This document shows, piece by piece, positions 6,171-6,648 of a DNA stretch of 6,648 nucleotides (the stretch's first letter is position 1; the number at the start of each line of letters is the position of its first letter). The position numbers and the translations under genes were made by a program. Source of the stretch: Kiritimatiellia bacterium (GTDB taxonomy: Bacteria; Verrucomicrobiota; Kiritimatiellia; RFP12; UBA1067); assembly GCA_900771305.1 (NCBI GenBank), contig CAAGNL010000116.1:1-6648 (forward strand), read 5' to 3'. Under the pieces are notes generated by a model. The model did not search any database. It had not been told where the DNA came from and saw only the letters and a list, made by a program, of their open reading frames with translations.

Positions 6171-6198
6171 ACTGGTGCGTTTACTTTCGCGCGCTACG
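6171..6198 (-). repeat. Right terminal inverted repeat of the outer element
   Basis: The reverse complement matches 768-795 at 20 of 28 positions with no gaps and abuts the right 13-bp duplication. It contains GGTGCGTTTAC copy 4 (6174-6184). Confidence 0.75.
6174..6184 (+). repeat. GGTGCGTTTAC end motif, copy 4
   Basis: Fourth exact copy, continuing TTTCGCG; part of the right terminal inverted repeat and the second unit of the 20-bp tandem. Confidence 0.6.
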
Positions 6199-6211
6199 AT
6201 CCTTTCTCCAC
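6199..6211. repeat. Right 13-bp target-site duplication of the outer element
   Basis: Identical to 755-767. Reading continues in frame into the distal half of the receptor gene. Confidence 0.85.
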
Positions 6212-6648
6212 CATCACCAACGCCCTCGGACACGTTCCCTGGTTCGGAACCATCTCGGTCGCCCCTGGAACCTACAGCGGACCAATCTACATCTACGACA
6301 AACTCATCACCATCAAATCCGAGCAGGGTCCAGAAAAGACCATCATCCGCGCCCCTGAAACCGAAGGCCTGACCGTCGACCACAACGGCGTCACCAACAA
6401 CGCGAATCTTGTGGTCTACATCGGGTCCAAGGGAGAAGGCACCCTGATCGAGGGATTCACGCTTACAGGTGGCAAGGGCGCATGGAGGGCGGGCAAACTC
6501 GGCGGGGGACTTGCCGACCGTGCCGGCGGAGGAATTCTCTGCGAAGCCTCGGCAACGATTCAAAACTGCCGAATCGTCGACAACGGACTCCCCACGGTCG
6601 AGTGGGGAAAATGGACACGCGATCAGCTCCGCGACGGTCCCTGCCTCG
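6199..6648 (+). pseudogene. Distal part of the kinase receptor: parallel beta-helix ectodomain, separated from its kinase half; runs off the window
   Basis: Open in frame 3 to the last base. It begins DPFSTITNALGHVPWFGTIS and continues with VAPGTYSG, the classic opening of right-handed parallel beta-helix (pectin-lyase-like, DUF1565-type) domains. Repeating rungs follow: LITIKSEQGPEKTIIRAPE, LIEGFTLTGGKG, GGGILCEASATIQNCRIVDN. Such domains are usually extracellular and bind polysaccharide or other surface ligands. Together with the fragment ending at 767 it makes one gene: kinase inside, membrane span, beta-helix outside. It has lost its own start and promoter; the same frame is open upstream through the transposase remnant (first in-frame ATG at 5751), so only an unnatural fusion could be made. 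Confidence 0.82.

Larger units (their letters stand above)
768..6198 (+). mobile_element. Outer insertion element, IS30-like, 5431 bp including a nested 4.4-kb insertion
   Basis: The element is bounded by 13-bp direct repeats (755-767, 6199-6211). Its ends are inverted repeats starting at the very base next to each duplication. It carries remains of an IS30-like transposase on the + strand, the same direction as the interrupted kinase gene. Without the nested insertion and one copy of its 19-bp repeat it would be 979 bp, shorter than a typical IS30 element, which fits the deletions seen in the transposase. It is probably immobile unless a related transposase acts in trans. IS30 members usually duplicate 2-3 bp, but the IS30-type element IS1630 of Mycoplasma fermentans is known for long, variable duplications, so 13 bp is not excluded. 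Confidence 0.8.

Overview
This is AT-poor bacterial DNA with no rRNA, tRNA or CRISPR. The most likely source is a member of the PVC group (Kiritimatiellota/Lentisphaerota/Verrucomicrobiota type). That rests on a Hanks-type kinase joined to a parallel beta-helix sensor, and on secreted 'D-W-D-G-D-G'/'DPDPF' and EF-loop proteins of a kind I recall from those genomes. The assignment is from memory, not from a search.

The window reads as a three-layer nest. Layer 1 (host): a large + strand gene, whose 5' end lies outside the window, encodes a Ser/Thr kinase domain, one membrane segment and a beta-helix ectodomain. It is cut at base 767 and resumes, in the correct reading frame, at base 6199. The 13-bp sequence ATCCTTTCTCCAC is present on both sides (755-767 and 6199-6211). 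Removing one copy and everything between restores ...HPFSTITNALG..., a normal start for such a beta-helix.

Layer 2: the interrupting element (768-6198) has 28-bp imperfect terminal inverted repeats lying exactly against the 13-bp duplication (20/28 matches, the inner 11 perfect). It has four copies of GGTGCGTTTAC near its ends, a 34-bp perfect palindrome upstream of its transposase, and an IS30-like transposase gene. That gene is itself broken, lacks a recognisable catalytic core, and is split in two (1008-1231 and 5665-about 6153).

Layer 3: a 4,433-bp segment (1232-5664) sits inside the transposase gene between 19-bp perfect direct repeats (1213-1231 and 5665-5683). It has no transposase, integrase or terminal inverted repeats. 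It is filled almost to the base by a tightly packed minus-strand cluster of four genes: a small cytoplasmic-looking protein, a secreted protein with a canonical EF-hand loop, a 914-residue membrane-anchored protein with an extracellular Ca-binding-like motif and a cysteine cluster, and a lipoprotein. Gene junctions of 6 nt, 3 nt and a 4-nt overlap suggest one operon, probably acting at the cell envelope. I cannot name its function.

The main points of interest are this transposase-less operon with long direct repeats whose limits nearly coincide with its first start and last stop codons, the reconstructed kinase-TM-beta-helix receptor, and an open frame that joins the transposase remnant to the distal half of the receptor.
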